64,000 nt of DNA from Streptomyces sp. Alt3 (GTDB lineage Bacteria; Actinomycetota; Actinomycetes; Streptomycetales; Streptomycetaceae), in NCBI RefSeq assembly GCF_030719215.1, contig NZ_CP120983.1, positions 3,472,001-3,536,000 on the forward strand, in the 5' to 3' direction. Below are positions 24,092 through 32,985 of this stretch, piece after piece (position 1 is the stretch's first letter; each line of letters opens with the position of its first letter). The position numbers and the translations under genes are program-made. The notes under the pieces were generated by a model. The model made no database searches. It had not been told where the DNA came from and saw nothing but the letters and a program-made list of their open reading frames with translations.

Positions 24092-24739
24092 ATGACAGGA
24101 CAAGTGCGCACCGTCGACGGCCGCGTGGCTGGTCGGCGAGGTCAGGCGACGCGGCAGAAGCTGCTCGACTGCCTCAGCGAGATGCTCAGCTCCTCGCCGT
24201 ACCGGGACGTCAAAGTCATCGACGTGGCCCGGAAGGCGGGGACTTCACCCGCGACTTTCTACCAGTATTTCCCCGACGTCGAGGGCGCCGTTCTCGAACT
24301 CGCCGAGGAAATGGCCAAGGAAGGCGCCGGACTGACCGAACTGGTCGGCGGCCGCTCCTGGGTCGGCAAGGCCGGCTGGCAGGCCTCCGAAGAACTGGTC
24401 GAGGGATTCCTCGACTTCTGGCGGAGGCACGACGCGATCCTCCGTGTCGTCGACCTCGGCGCGGCCGAGGGGGACAAGCGGTTCTACAAGATCCGCATGA
24501 AGGTCCTGAACTCCGTCACCAACTCCCTCGCGGACGCGGTCAAGGAGCTCCAGTCCAAGGGCAGGGTGGACAAGGACGTCAGCCCCGGCGCGGTGGCGGG
24601 CTCCCTCGTCGTCATGCTCGCGGGGGTCGCCTCGCACCAGAAGGGCTTCACCACCTGGGGCGTGAAGCAGGCCGAACTCCGCCCCAACCTCGCTCTGTTG
24701 GTCCACCTGGGCATCACCGGCAAGAAGCCGGTCAGGTAG
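24092..24739 (+). CDS. TetR-family transcriptional regulator
   Basis: This 215-residue repressor has an N-terminal helix-turn-helix: RQKLLDCLSEML, then VKVIDVARKAGTSPATFYQYFPD (about residues 38-60). A helical ligand-binding domain follows. It lies near afsK, as does a TetR gene in S. coelicolor, but has its own promoter. The ligand and targets are unknown. The ATG at 24092 starts just before the conserved part. A strong terminator follows. Confidence 0.9.
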   Translation: MTGQVRTVDGRVAGRRGQATRQKLLDCLSEMLSSSPYRDVKVIDVARKAGTSPATFYQYFPDVEGAVLELAEEMAKEGAGLTELVGGRSWVGKAGWQASEELVEGFLDFWRRHDAILRVVDLGAAEGDKRFYKIRMKVLNSVTNSLADAVKELQSKGRVDKDVSPGAVAGSLVVMLAGVASHQKGFTTWGVKQAELRPNLALLVHLGITGKKPVR

Positions 24740-24808
24740 GCGCCGGCCAGGACACCACCGCACCCGCCGGGCGCCGGACCCCGTCCGGCTCCCCACGTCC
24801 TGTCTCAC

Positions 24809-24840
24809 CGACGGCGGACCACCCATGTGGTCCGCCGTCG
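24809..24840 (+). terminator. Terminator of the TetR gene
   Basis: The stem CGACGGCGGACCA / TGGTCCGCCGTCG has 13 bp and a CCCATG loop. It lies about 70 bp after the TetR stop and 40 bp before the next start. Confidence 0.8.
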
Positions 24841-24879
24841 GCGTTTCCGCACCGGCGCGCAAGGCTGTGGAATGGACCC

Positions 24880-25545
24880 ATGAGCGATGCACAGAAGGAC
24901 TTCCGCGACCTGCTCCACACCCAGCGCGTCTGGGACGTGCCCCTCCCCCGTTTCGACCCGTCCTCCGCTCCCGCCGCCCCTCTGCCCCTCTTCCACGCCT
25001 GGTTCGCCGAGGCGGTGGCCGCCGGGCAGACGGAGCCGCACACCATGACCCTGGCTACCGCGGACGCCGAGGGCCGGCCCGACGTGCGCACGCTGATGCT
25101 GCACGACGCGGACGAGCGCGGCTGGCACTTCGCCACGCACGCCACCAGCACGAAGGGCCGCCAGCTCGCCGCACGCCCGTACGCGGCGCTCGGCTTCTAC
25201 TGGCCCGCCCAGGGCCGTCAGGTAAGGGTGCGGGGCGCCGTCGCCCCCGCCGGCCGCGAGGAGAGCCGCGCCGATCTGCGCGCCAGGTCCACCGGCGCGC
25301 TGGCTGCCGCGCTGACCGGGTCGCAGAGCGAGGTGCTGCCCTCGCGGGAGGAGCTCGTACGGGCCTCCGAGGCGGCCTGGGACCGCGCGCGCTCGGAGCC
25401 GGACGCCGAGGCGGAGACCTGGACGCGTTACGTGGTCGAGCCCCGGGAGGTGGAGTTCTTCCAGGGCGACGGCCAGCGCCGGCACGTGCGGCTGCGGTAC
25501 CGCCGTGACGGTGCGGCCTGGACCCGCGAGCTCCTCTGGCCCTGA
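24880..25545 (+). CDS. Pyridoxine/pyridoxamine 5'-phosphate oxidase-like protein
   Basis: This 221-residue FMN-binding split-barrel protein is related to PdxH. It has TEPHTMTLATADAEGRPDVRTLMLHD, TKGRQLAARPYAALGFYWP (the SxKGxQL-type FMN-phosphate segment) and the C-terminal dimerisation block EVEFFQGDGQRRHVRLRYRR. The second PNPOx-type gene in this window, at 51551, is much closer to canonical PdxH. This one may therefore be a paralogue with a different or auxiliary oxidase/reductase role. The ATG at 24880 gives family length. Confidence 0.82.
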   Translation: MSDAQKDFRDLLHTQRVWDVPLPRFDPSSAPAAPLPLFHAWFAEAVAAGQTEPHTMTLATADAEGRPDVRTLMLHDADERGWHFATHATSTKGRQLAARPYAALGFYWPAQGRQVRVRGAVAPAGREESRADLRARSTGALAAALTGSQSEVLPSREELVRASEAAWDRARSEPDAEAETWTRYVVEPREVEFFQGDGQRRHVRLRYRRDGAAWTRELLWP

Positions 25546-25613
25546 AGCGGTACTTATACGGTTTTTGCATGGAAGGGGCACTATGGGAGTCAGGTGAGCT
25601 CTTGGAGGCACCC

Positions 25614-26525
25614 ATGGCACGAACCCGTTCCCGTTACGCCCCCGACCGCGGTCTGACCACCCGCATGGTGAGCACGATGTTCTTCATCGGACTGCTGTAC
25701 GTGGTCCTCGTGGGCGTGCTGCTGGCCGTCCTGCGCGGCGCCTGGCCCGTCATCCTGATCCTGACGGGCGGGATGTTCGTCGCCCAGTTCTGGTTCAGCG
25801 ACCGCATCGCGGCGTACGGCATGGGCGCCCGGGAGGTCACCCCGCAGGAGGCGCCGGAGCTGCACGGGGCGATCGACCGGATCTGCGCCCTCGCCGACAT
25901 GCCGAAACCCCGGGTGGCCGTCGCGCGCAGCGACGTACCGAACGCCTTCGCGACCGGCCGCAGCGAGCGGACGGCCCTGGTCTGCGCCACGACGGGTCTG
26001 CTGCGCAGACTGGAGCCCGAGGAGCTCGAAGGCGTCCTCGCCCACGAGATGTCCCACGTCGCGCACCGCGACGTCGCCGTGATGACGATCGCGTCGTTCC
26101 TCGGGGTCCTCGCCGGCATCGTCACCCGGGTCGCCCTGTGGGGCGGCTTCGCCCGCAACAGCCGGGGCAACGACCCCGCGGGCATCATCATCATGCTCAT
26201 CCCGCTGATCAGCGCGGTCGTGTACGCCCTCAGCTTCCTGCTGACCCGGCTGCTCTCCCGCTACCGGGAGCTCTCGGCCGACCGCACGGCCGCCCTGCTC
26301 ACCGGCCGCCCCTCGGCGCTCGCCTCCGCCCTCACCAAGGTGAGCGGGCAGATGGCCAGGATCCCGACGGAGGACCTGCGGAAGGCGGAGCCGTACAACG
26401 CCTTCTACTTCGTGCCCGCCTTCGCCTCCAAGGAGAGCCTGGGCCGGCTGCTCTCCTCCCACCCGACCCTCGAACAGCGTCTGGACCAGCTGGCCCGTAT
26501 CTCCGCCGACCTGTCGCACCCGTGA
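25614..26525 (+). CDS. htpX: M48-family membrane zinc protease HtpX
   Basis: This 303-residue integral membrane protease for membrane-protein quality control has two N-terminal helices (MVSTMFFIGLLYVVLVGVLLAVL and WPVILILTGGMFVAQFW). The zinc motif HEMSH (from about H144) follows LEGVLA, then two more helices, and then the third-ligand region YRELSADRTAALL with the conserved Glu. The ATG at 25614 follows GGAGG. The next gene, pspAB, starts 9 bp after the stop, a pairing seen across actinobacteria that links both to envelope stress. Confidence 0.93.
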   Translation: MARTRSRYAPDRGLTTRMVSTMFFIGLLYVVLVGVLLAVLRGAWPVILILTGGMFVAQFWFSDRIAAYGMGAREVTPQEAPELHGAIDRICALADMPKPRVAVARSDVPNAFATGRSERTALVCATTGLLRRLEPEELEGVLAHEMSHVAHRDVAVMTIASFLGVLAGIVTRVALWGGFARNSRGNDPAGIIIMLIPLISAVVYALSFLLTRLLSRYRELSADRTAALLTGRPSALASALTKVSGQMARIPTEDLRKAEPYNAFYFVPAFASKESLGRLLSSHPTLEQRLDQLARISADLSHP

Positions 26526-26534
26526 GGAGCCTCC

Positions 26535-27125
26535 GTGGGCCTGCTCGACAGCATCCTGGGGCGCAGCAAACCCGTCCGCCCCGACCTCGACCAGCTCTTC
26601 GCGGTCCCCTCCGCGGCGCTGACCCTCCAGGCCAGCACCGGTTTCGCACCGACCGGGGTCGGCTCCGTGTGCTTCGCGGGGGTGGAGGGCGGCACGTTCG
26701 CCCGTATCCAGGAGGACGTACGGGAACTGCTCGACGCGGACACGGGGCGTGGAGGGATCCCCGTCGGGTTCAGCCGGGACTCCTACGGCTACACCTGGCT
26801 GCTCGCCCGCCAGGAGACCGGGGCCGACGGCACGGCCGCCCTGGTCAACGACCTGCACGCGGTCAACACCCTGCTTCAGGACGGCGGCTTCGGCCCGCAC
26901 CTGCTCTGCTCGTTGATCGGGTTCCGGGACCCGGAGGGTCGCTCGCTGGCCCTCGTCTACCTCTACAAGCGGGGCACGTTCTACCCGTTCGCCCCGGCCC
27001 CCGGCGGCGGGGAGAGGCGCGACAACCAACTGGAGCTCCAGGTGCGGGCCGTGCTCGGCGACGACCTCCGGGTGGAGGGCGACCTGTCGCGCTGGTTCCC
27101 GGTCTGGGGCGCTCCTGGCCTCTGA
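26535..27125 (+). CDS. pspAB: PspA-associated protein PspAB
   Basis: This 196-residue soluble protein begins MGLLDSILGRSKPVRPDLDQLFAVPSAALT, the opening typical of PspAB. Further on are GFSRDSYGYTWLLAR and LYLYKRGTFYPFAP-type segments. PspAB is found next to HtpX or PspA and is thought to take part in phage-shock-type membrane stress; its biochemical action is unknown. The GTG at 26535 follows GAGGAG and comes 9 bp after htpX. Confidence 0.9.
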   Translation: MGLLDSILGRSKPVRPDLDQLFAVPSAALTLQASTGFAPTGVGSVCFAGVEGGTFARIQEDVRELLDADTGRGGIPVGFSRDSYGYTWLLARQETGADGTAALVNDLHAVNTLLQDGGFGPHLLCSLIGFRDPEGRSLALVYLYKRGTFYPFAPAPGGGERRDNQLELQVRAVLGDDLRVEGDLSRWFPVWGAPGL

Positions 27126-27166
27126 ACGGGGCGCGCTCCGCGGGCCCGTGATCATTTCGCAACCGA

Positions 27167-27184
27167 TTCCGGTCCGGACCGGAA
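27167..27184. promoter_or_regulatory. Perfect 18-bp palindrome upstream of the monooxygenase gene
   Basis: TTCCGGTCCGGACCGGAA has no loop, so it fits a dimeric DNA-binding protein better than a terminator. It lies 35-52 bp upstream of the ATG at 27219, in the likely promoter. No regulator gene is adjacent. Confidence 0.5.
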
Positions 27185-27218
27185 CCCATCATGTTCATGT
27201 CCTATTACGCTCCGAAGC

Positions 27219-28406
27219 ATGCCCGAAAGCACCCATGTCCCCGGTGACGCCCCGCCCGCCTCCATCGACCGCACCGACGGCCGGCCGGTCTACGTGATCG
27301 GCGGCGGCCCCGGTGGTCTCGCCGCCGCCGCGGCCCTGCGGGAGCAGGGCGTACGCGCGGTGGTGCTGGAGAAGTCCGGCCGCGTCGGGTCGTCCTGGCG
27401 GGGTCATTACGACCGGCTGCACCTCCACACGATCCGGCGCTGGTCCGCCCTGCCGGGGCTGGCGATGCCCCGCCGGTTCGGGCGCTGGGTGTCGCGCGAC
27501 GACATGGTGCGCTACCTGGAGAAGTACGCCGAGCACCACGAGCTGGAGGTGGTGACGGGCGTCGAGGTCTCCCGGATCGACCGGAGCGACGACGGCACGG
27601 GCTGGCAGCTGAGCGCGACCGGCGGCCGGGTGCTGACCGGCCGGGCCGTGGTGGTGGCCACCGGCTTCAACCACACCCCGCGGATCCCCGCGTGGACGGG
27701 CAGCGAGGACTTCACCGGCGAGCTGCTGCACGCCGCGGAGTACCGCTCCCCGGCCCCGTACGCGGGCAGGGACGTCCTGGTCGTCGGCATCGGCAACACC
27801 GGCGCGGAGATCGCCGTGGACCTGGTCGAGGGCGGGGCTTCCCGGGTGCGGATCGCGGTCCGCACGGTCCCGCACATCGTGCGGCGCTCGACGGCCGGCT
27901 GGCCCGCCCAGGCGACCGCCGTCCTGGTGCGCAGGCTCCCGGTCCGGCTCGTCGACCGGGCGGGCAGCCTGATGTGCCGTGTCTCCGTCCCCGACCTGGC
28001 GGCGCAGGGTCTTCCCCGCCCCGGCACGGGCCTGTACTCCCGGGTCAAGGAGGGCGCGATCCCCGTCCAGGACGTCGGGCTGATCGACGCGGTGAGGAGT
28101 GGCACGGTGGTTCCCGTGGCGACGGTGGGGTCGTTCGACGGGGACGCGGTGGTGCTGGCCGACGGCACACGGATCACCCCGGACGCGGTGATCGCGGCGA
28201 CCGGCTACGAACGTGCCCTGGAGGGGCTGGTCGGCCATCTCGGCGTGCTGGACCCGAGGGGCCGTCCCGTGGTGCACGGCGCCCGCACCCCGGACGGGGC
28301 TCCGGGCCTGTACTTCACCGGCTTCACCAACCCGATCAGCGGGATGCTCCGCGAGATGGCCCTGGACGCCCGGAGGATAGCCGCCCGCGTCGCGAAGGAG
28401 GGCTGA
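27219..28406 (+). CDS. Flavin-containing monooxygenase-like NAD(P)/FAD oxidoreductase
   Basis: This 395-residue two-dinucleotide-domain flavoprotein has the FAD site YVIGGGPGGLAAAAALRE, then VGSSWRGHYDRLHLHTIRRWSALPG typical of the FMO/YUCCA group. The NADPH site is VLVVGIGNTGAEIAVDL and a late ATGY motif (AATGYERAL) follows. Such enzymes oxygenate N, S or carbonyl groups of small molecules; the substrate here is unknown. It is preceded by an 18-bp palindrome. Its stop lies 13 bp from that of the convergent MFS gene. Confidence 0.87.
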   Translation: MPESTHVPGDAPPASIDRTDGRPVYVIGGGPGGLAAAAALREQGVRAVVLEKSGRVGSSWRGHYDRLHLHTIRRWSALPGLAMPRRFGRWVSRDDMVRYLEKYAEHHELEVVTGVEVSRIDRSDDGTGWQLSATGGRVLTGRAVVVATGFNHTPRIPAWTGSEDFTGELLHAAEYRSPAPYAGRDVLVVGIGNTGAEIAVDLVEGGASRVRIAVRTVPHIVRRSTAGWPAQATAVLVRRLPVRLVDRAGSLMCRVSVPDLAAQGLPRPGTGLYSRVKEGAIPVQDVGLIDAVRSGTVVPVATVGSFDGDAVVLADGTRITPDAVIAATGYERALEGLVGHLGVLDPRGRPVVHGARTPDGAPGLYFTGFTNPISGMLREMALDARRIAARVAKEG

Positions 28407-28419
28407 GCCGGCCGGTCCC

Positions 28420-29724
28420 TCAGACCGCCGGCATCGCGTCTCCGGCACGTGCGCGGCGGATCATCAGGGCCATCAGCGCGGCCATGGCGCACAGGGCGCC
28501 CGAGGCGTACCAGACCACGTCGTACGAGCCGGTCACGTCCCGGGCCACCCCGCCGAGGAACGCCACGAGGGCCGCCCCCACCTGGTGCGAGGCCAGGACC
28601 CAGCCGAAGACGATCGCGCTGTCCTCGCCGTACTGCTCGCGGCACAGGGCCAGGGTCGGCGGGACGGTGGCGACCCAGTCCAGGCCGTAGAAGACGATGA
28701 AGAAGACCATCGGCGGGTGCACCGCCGGGCCCATCAGCATCGGCAGGAACAGCAACGAGACGCCCCGCAGCGCGTAGTAGACGGCCAGCAGCCTGCGGGC
28801 GTCGAAGCGGTCCGTGAGCCAGCCGCTGAAGATCGTCCCGATGATGTCGAATACACCGATGACCGCCAGCAGGGAGGCCGCGGCCGTGATCTCCATGCCG
28901 TGGTCGTGGGCCGAGGGGACGAAGTGGGTGCGGATCAGGCCGTTCGTGGAGGCGCCGCAGATGGCGAACGAGCCCGCGAGCAGCCAGAACGGACCCGTGC
29001 GGGCCGCGCCGAACAGGACGCGCAGGGTGCGGGCCGCGGCCCCCGTCGCGGGCGCCGGCTTCTCCACGTAGGTGCCGCCGTAGGGGGCGATACCCACGTC
29101 GGCCGGATGGTCGCGCATGAGGAGCCAGACGAAGGGGATGACGACGAGGGCGGCCAGGGCGACCGTCACGGAGGCGGGCCGCCATCCGTGCCGGTCGACG
29201 ATCCAGGCGCACAGCGGCAGGAAGACCAGCTGGCCGGAGGCACCCGCCGCGGTCAGGATCCCGGTGACAAGTCCGCGGCGGGCCACGAACCAGCGGTTGG
29301 TGACGGTCGCCGAGAAGGCCATCGCCATCGAACCGGTGCCCAGCCCGACGAGCAGGCCCCAGTAGAGCATCAGCTGCCAGGACGCGGTCATCCACACGCT
29401 CGCCAGCGCCCCGGTCGCGACCGTGCCGAGCGCGACGACCACGACCCGGCGGATACCGAACCGGTCCATCAGCGCGGCGGCGAACGGGGCGGTCAGCCCG
29501 TACAGCGCCATGTCGAGGGAGACGGCGAGGCCGATCTCGCCGCGTGACCATCCGAACTCCGTGTGGAGGGGGTCGATCAGGAGGCCGGGCAGAGAGTTGA
29601 AGGCCGCTCCGCCGATGATCGTCACGAAGGTGACGGCAGCGACGATCCACGCGCGGTGGATCAGCGGACGGGAGCGGCGGCGAGGCGCGTCCTCGATCGC
29701 CGTGCTGTCGGTTGTCAGGTTCAC
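28420..29724 (-). CDS. Major facilitator superfamily transporter (OFA/monocarboxylate-like)
   Basis: This 434-residue protein has about 12 transmembrane helices. The first loop reads PLHTEFGWSRGEIGLAVSLDMALYGLTAPFAAALMDRFGIRRV, where DRFGxRR matches the MFS motif between helices 2 and 3. NRWFVARRGLVTGI is the form seen in oxalate/formate and monocarboxylate carriers. The substrate is unknown. I chose the GTG at 29724; a GTG at 29751 is possible, and neither has a strong ribosome-binding site. Confidence 0.83.
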   Translation of the reverse strand: MNLTTDSTAIEDAPRRRSRPLIHRAWIVAAVTFVTIIGGAAFNSLPGLLIDPLHTEFGWSRGEIGLAVSLDMALYGLTAPFAAALMDRFGIRRVVVVALGTVATGALASVWMTASWQLMLYWGLLVGLGTGSMAMAFSATVTNRWFVARRGLVTGILTAAGASGQLVFLPLCAWIVDRHGWRPASVTVALAALVVIPFVWLLMRDHPADVGIAPYGGTYVEKPAPATGAAARTLRVLFGAARTGPFWLLAGSFAICGASTNGLIRTHFVPSAHDHGMEITAAASLLAVIGVFDIIGTIFSGWLTDRFDARRLLAVYYALRGVSLLFLPMLMGPAVHPPMVFFIVFYGLDWVATVPPTLALCREQYGEDSAIVFGWVLASHQVGAALVAFLGGVARDVTGSYDVVWYASGALCAMAALMALMIRRARAGDAMPAV

Positions 29725-29826
29725 GCGCTCAGCATCGGCCCGGCGGAGCACCCCGGACGAGTGGCCGGAAGGACACCCTTCGCAGGGATCGGGCCAGTGG
29801 ATCGGCCGGTGGATCGGGCCGGAGGG

Positions 29827-30252
29827 TCAGGCCCGCGCCGGCCGTCGCCCGGACGGCAGCCGGCTGTGGACGGCCCAGGCCAGGGCGGCTCCCACCGCGT
29901 ACCAGAACAGGTCCGGCGCGTTGAACGTCGATCCGAGCACCAGCCGCGCCACCGCGCTCTGCCGGGAGAGTTCGGCCGGTACGCCCGTGAGCTGGGCCAG
30001 TTCCACCGCCCAGCTGAAGGCCAGCGCGACGGCAGCGGCCGTCGGCGGCCGTACCCGGGGCACCAGGAGGACCACCAGGGCGTGGATCAGGACGGTGTAG
30101 AAGGCGTCACCCGCGTACTTCGCCACATCCCCGCCCGCCACCGAGCGGACACCGAGACCCGCGGCAACGGTCAGGAGAGCCGCCGCAGCGGCGGCCGCCC
30201 GGACGACGGCCGCCCCGGGGACGGAAGCGCGTGCGGCCGGTGTTTTCCTCAT
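29827..30252 (-). CDS. DUF2809 small membrane protein
   Basis: This 141-residue protein has about four hydrophobic helices. It ends with LGSTFNAPDLFWYAVGAALAWAV, and the segment AVELAQLTGVPAELSRQSAVARLVLGS is characteristic of DUF2809. The family has an unknown function and is related in outline to VanZ-like membrane proteins. The start at 30252 is the first Met before the conserved part. It is divergent from the GlxA-type gene, with 62 bp between the starts. Confidence 0.75.
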   Translation of the reverse strand: MRKTPAARASVPGAAVVRAAAAAAALLTVAAGLGVRSVAGGDVAKYAGDAFYTVLIHALVVLLVPRVRPPTAAAVALAFSWAVELAQLTGVPAELSRQSAVARLVLGSTFNAPDLFWYAVGAALAWAVHSRLPSGRRPARA

Positions 30253-30314
30253 GACCGGTACGTTTATCAGGACGCAGGCGGTTACGCCCAATCCGCGGAA
30301 GAGCAGGAGTCCGG

Positions 30315-31304
30315 ATGCGCCACCGTGTGGTCGTTCTCGCGCTCGACGGAGTACTCCCCTTCGAACTGGGCATCCCCCAGAGGATCTTCGGCCGGTCGAT
30401 GGGCACCGAGCCGAACGGCCGGGGCGAGAAGCTCTACGACGTGGTGACCTGCTCCGTGCGCCCGCCGGGTCCCGTCCGCACCGACGCCGACTTCAGCATC
30501 ATGGTCGAGCACGGCCCGGAGGTACTCGCCACGGCCGACACCGTCGTCGTCCCGGCCTCGTACGGACTCGGTCCCGTGTACGAGGAGGGCCGGCTGACCA
30601 CCGAACTGGCCGCCGCGTTCACGCACGTCGGACCGGGGACCCGCATCGTGTCCATCTGCACGGGCAGCTACGTCCTCGCGGCGGCGGGGTATCTCGACGG
30701 GCGTCCCGCCACCACGCACTGGTCCTCCGCCGATCACTTCCAGCGGCTCTTCCCGAAGGTCCGCGTCGATCCGGACGTCCTGTTCGTCGACGACGGGGAC
30801 GTCCTGACCTCGGCCGGGGTGGCCGCCGGGATCGATCTCTGCCTGCACATCGTGCGCCGTGACCACGGCACCGCCGTCGCCAACGACGTCGCCCGCCGTA
30901 CGGTCGTCCCCCCGCACCGCGACGGCGGCCAGGCACAGTTCATCCGGCGCCCGATGCCGGAGGCGGGGCTCGCCACGACGACGGCCGCACGCGCCTGGGC
31001 GCTCGGGCGACTCGAACAACCGATTCTGCTGCGTGACATGGCACTGCGGGAGTCGATGAGCGTACGCACCTTCACCCGGCGCTTCCGTGAGGAGGTGGGC
31101 CTCAGCCCGGGGCAGTGGCTCGCCCAGCAGCGCGTCGAGCGGGCACGGCATCTGCTGGAGTCCACCGACCTGTCGATCGACCGCGTGGCACGGGACGCGG
31201 GCTTCGGCACGGCCACCTCCCTGCGCCAGCATGTGCAGGCCGCGCTGGGGGTGTCGCCCACGGTCTACCGGCGGACGTTCCGGTCGGCGTCCGCAGGGCT
31301 CTGA
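30315..31304 (+). CDS. GlxA-family transcriptional regulator (DJ-1/PfpI domain plus AraC HTH)
   Basis: This 329-residue protein has an N-terminal DJ-1/PfpI-like domain with the nucleophile elbow ICTGSYVLAAAG (about C115) and TTHW soon after. Its C-terminal AraC double helix-turn-helix is seen in LRDMALRESMSVRTFTRRFREEVG and IDRVARDAGFGTATSLRQH. Many GlxA-type regulators control nitrogen or amino-acid catabolism or secondary metabolism; the ligand here is unknown. It converges with the ATPase gene, and a palindrome overlaps both stop codons. Confidence 0.9.
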   Translation: MRHRVVVLALDGVLPFELGIPQRIFGRSMGTEPNGRGEKLYDVVTCSVRPPGPVRTDADFSIMVEHGPEVLATADTVVVPASYGLGPVYEEGRLTTELAAAFTHVGPGTRIVSICTGSYVLAAAGYLDGRPATTHWSSADHFQRLFPKVRVDPDVLFVDDGDVLTSAGVAAGIDLCLHIVRRDHGTAVANDVARRTVVPPHRDGGQAQFIRRPMPEAGLATTTAARAWALGRLEQPILLRDMALRESMSVRTFTRRFREEVGLSPGQWLAQQRVERARHLLESTDLSIDRVARDAGFGTATSLRQHVQAALGVSPTVYRRTFRSASAGL

Positions 31305-31322
31305 GGGCCGGGGCCCTCAGAG
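31299..31322. terminator. Convergent terminator overlapping two stop codons
   Basis: The 11-bp stem CTCTGAGGGCC / GGCCCTCAGAG contains the TGA of the GlxA-type gene (31302-31304) in its left arm and the TGA of the convergent ATPase gene (31317-31319, minus strand) in its right arm. Confidence 0.8.
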
Positions 31323-31778
31323 ACGGGCCGGGTCGCCGGGCTGCTCCCGGATCGCAGGGATGATCACCGGGCCGCCGCGGTCGATCTCGCACCAGATCCG
31401 CTTGCCCGCACCTTCCGGCTGCCAGCCCCAGCGGTCCGCCAGGCCGTCCACCAGCTCCAGGCCGCGGCCGTTCGTGTCCTCACCTTCCGCGTGACGCGGC
31501 TGGGGCGGACGACAGCTGGTGTCCGCCACCTCGACGCGCACCGTCCCGGCCGAACCCGCCTGGCCGGCCGAGCCGAACAGCATCCGCAGCACGGCCGGAC
31601 AGCCCGTGTGGACCACCGCGTTGGTGACGAGCTCCGAGATCAGCAGGATGAGCGTTTCCGCGAGGGGCTCGTCGTCCTCCATCCCGGACCCGATCAGCCT
31701 CGACCGCGCCCATCTGCGGGCCCGCCCCACCTCCGCGGGATCCGGCCCGACCTCCAGCTGAACCTGAAGCACCTGCAC
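31317..31778 (-). CDS. RsbW-like ATP-binding protein (anti-sigma factor kinase family)
   Basis: This 153-residue single HATPase_c domain protein has the N box ELVTNAVVH and the G-box region NGRGLELVDGLADRWGW, with VEVADTS before it. Members are anti-sigma factors and serine kinases that act on STAS-domain antagonists; Streptomyces have dozens. A STAS gene lies about 1.2 kb away (32986) and could be a partner, but this is inference. The GTG at 31778 gives the usual length. Confidence 0.87.
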   Translation of the reverse strand: MQVLQVQLEVGPDPAEVGRARRWARSRLIGSGMEDDEPLAETLILLISELVTNAVVHTGCPAVLRMLFGSAGQAGSAGTVRVEVADTSCRPPQPRHAEGEDTNGRGLELVDGLADRWGWQPEGAGKRIWCEIDRGGPVIIPAIREQPGDPARL

Positions 31779-32366
31779 CGCTCACACCATCCGAACCGGC
31801 GGACACATCGCCTCGCGCCTCCTCAGGGTCACGGAACGTGACTCCCCTTCGAGACAGCATGGTTGACGTACAGTCACCGCAACAAGCGCTTCGGGCATAT
31901 TCCAGCGCGAAGGAGTACGCGTGGTCCATACTGTGCGACGCGCGCTGCGGAGAGTCGAACAGAAGCGCACCGGCGCCCCGGGGAACGTGTCCCCGGCAGG
32001 ACCGCCGCAGCTCCGTGGGGTGCGAGCAGGGCACCGTGTACCGCCCGGGGCCGCCATGGGGGCCGTACCCGGATCCTCCGGTTCCAGTACCACTCGCATC
32101 CCAGGGAGCGTACCCGAGACGGCGCCCGCGACTCCGCCCGGTGACGGAACGCTCCGGGGGCGCACCCGGCTTTCGGATGCGTTGCGTCACCCGCGACGCG
32201 CCCTCCGCGCGCCCCCGGCCAGTCACGACCGTCCGCCGGAGGGCGCGCGGCCAGGCCCGGGGCCGGACCGCGGGAGGATGTCAACTACTCATATCGCCGG
32301 GCGTGTTGACCTGGGCCTCGCCATGGGGCCGGGCATGGGGAAGGCGCCCGTCGCGGCGCCCGGCGG
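31779..32366. other. 588-bp intergenic stretch upstream of the RsbW-like gene
   Basis: No gene can be called with confidence. A GTG at 31921 is preceded by GAAGGAG at 5 bp and opens a reading frame. However, its third-position G+C is well below that of real genes here, and the frame runs antisense into the EF-hand gene. A less G+C-rich patch at 31,850-31,930 may hold promoters. A very short peptide gene is possible but unsupported. Confidence 0.35.
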
Positions 32367-32903
32367 TCACGCGTCGGGTTCGATGACCGTGAAGTACGCG
32401 GAGAAGGCGGCGACCGCCTCGGCCTCGGCGATCCGCCCGTCCTGGTCGGTGTCCAGGCTCCGTGCCGCGACGCTCGCGATGTCGTCCTCGGCCCCCAGCA
32501 CCCTCAGGGCGCGCTCCACCCGGTCGACCGGGGCCGAGGCGGGCGCGGCGCCCTCCGGGTCCGTCCCCGCCGCGACGGCGAGCGCCGCGCGCAGGAAGGG
32601 CCGTGCGATCTCCGCGAAGCGTTCCGGGTTGTCCCTCAGCCGTTTCACGGCCCCGCCGACGAACTCCTGCCGGGTGACGCGCTGGTCCCCGTCCACGTCG
32701 GCGATTCCCGCCATGCCCTGCCAGAAGGCCTCGGCGCCCGTGTAGAGCGACTGGCCGCGGTCGCAGCGGGCCGTCGTACCGAACTCGGTGAGCAGACGGG
32801 CCGCGGCGGCGTTGAAATCGGCGCGATCGATGTAGCCGTTGCCGTCCTGGTCGAAGGCGGCGAAGCGGTGCGCGATCTTGCGCTCGTACTCTGCGCTGTC
32901 CAT
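32367..32903 (-). CDS. EF-hand calcium-binding protein (calerythrin-like)
   Basis: This 178-residue soluble protein has three recognisable EF-hand loops: DQDGNGYIDRADF (from D18), DVDGDQRVTRQEF (from D69) and DTDQDGRIAEAEA (from D151). A fourth, degenerate hand probably lies near residues 100-115. It resembles the sarcoplasmic-type calerythrin/CabB proteins of actinomycetes that buffer or sense Ca2+ during aerial growth. The ATG at 32903 starts right at the first helix. Confidence 0.9.
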   Translation of the reverse strand: MDSAEYERKIAHRFAAFDQDGNGYIDRADFNAAAARLLTEFGTTARCDRGQSLYTGAEAFWQGMAGIADVDGDQRVTRQEFVGGAVKRLRDNPERFAEIARPFLRAALAVAAGTDPEGAAPASAPVDRVERALRVLGAEDDIASVAARSLDTDQDGRIAEAEAVAAFSAYFTVIEPDA

Positions 32904-32985
32904 GCGGGGAGCGTACGACGCCGGAAGGCGTCACGTGTCACCAACTGCCTTCAGCGGTGTGACAACCTCGTGCGGGAGCGGCGCG

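Noticed and set aside
31921..32745. GTG at 31921 with a good Shine-Dalgarno opening a 274-codon frame
   Set aside because: Third-position G+C is too low for a gene here, and two fifths of it is antisense to the EF-hand gene. Kept only as a note on the intergenic region.
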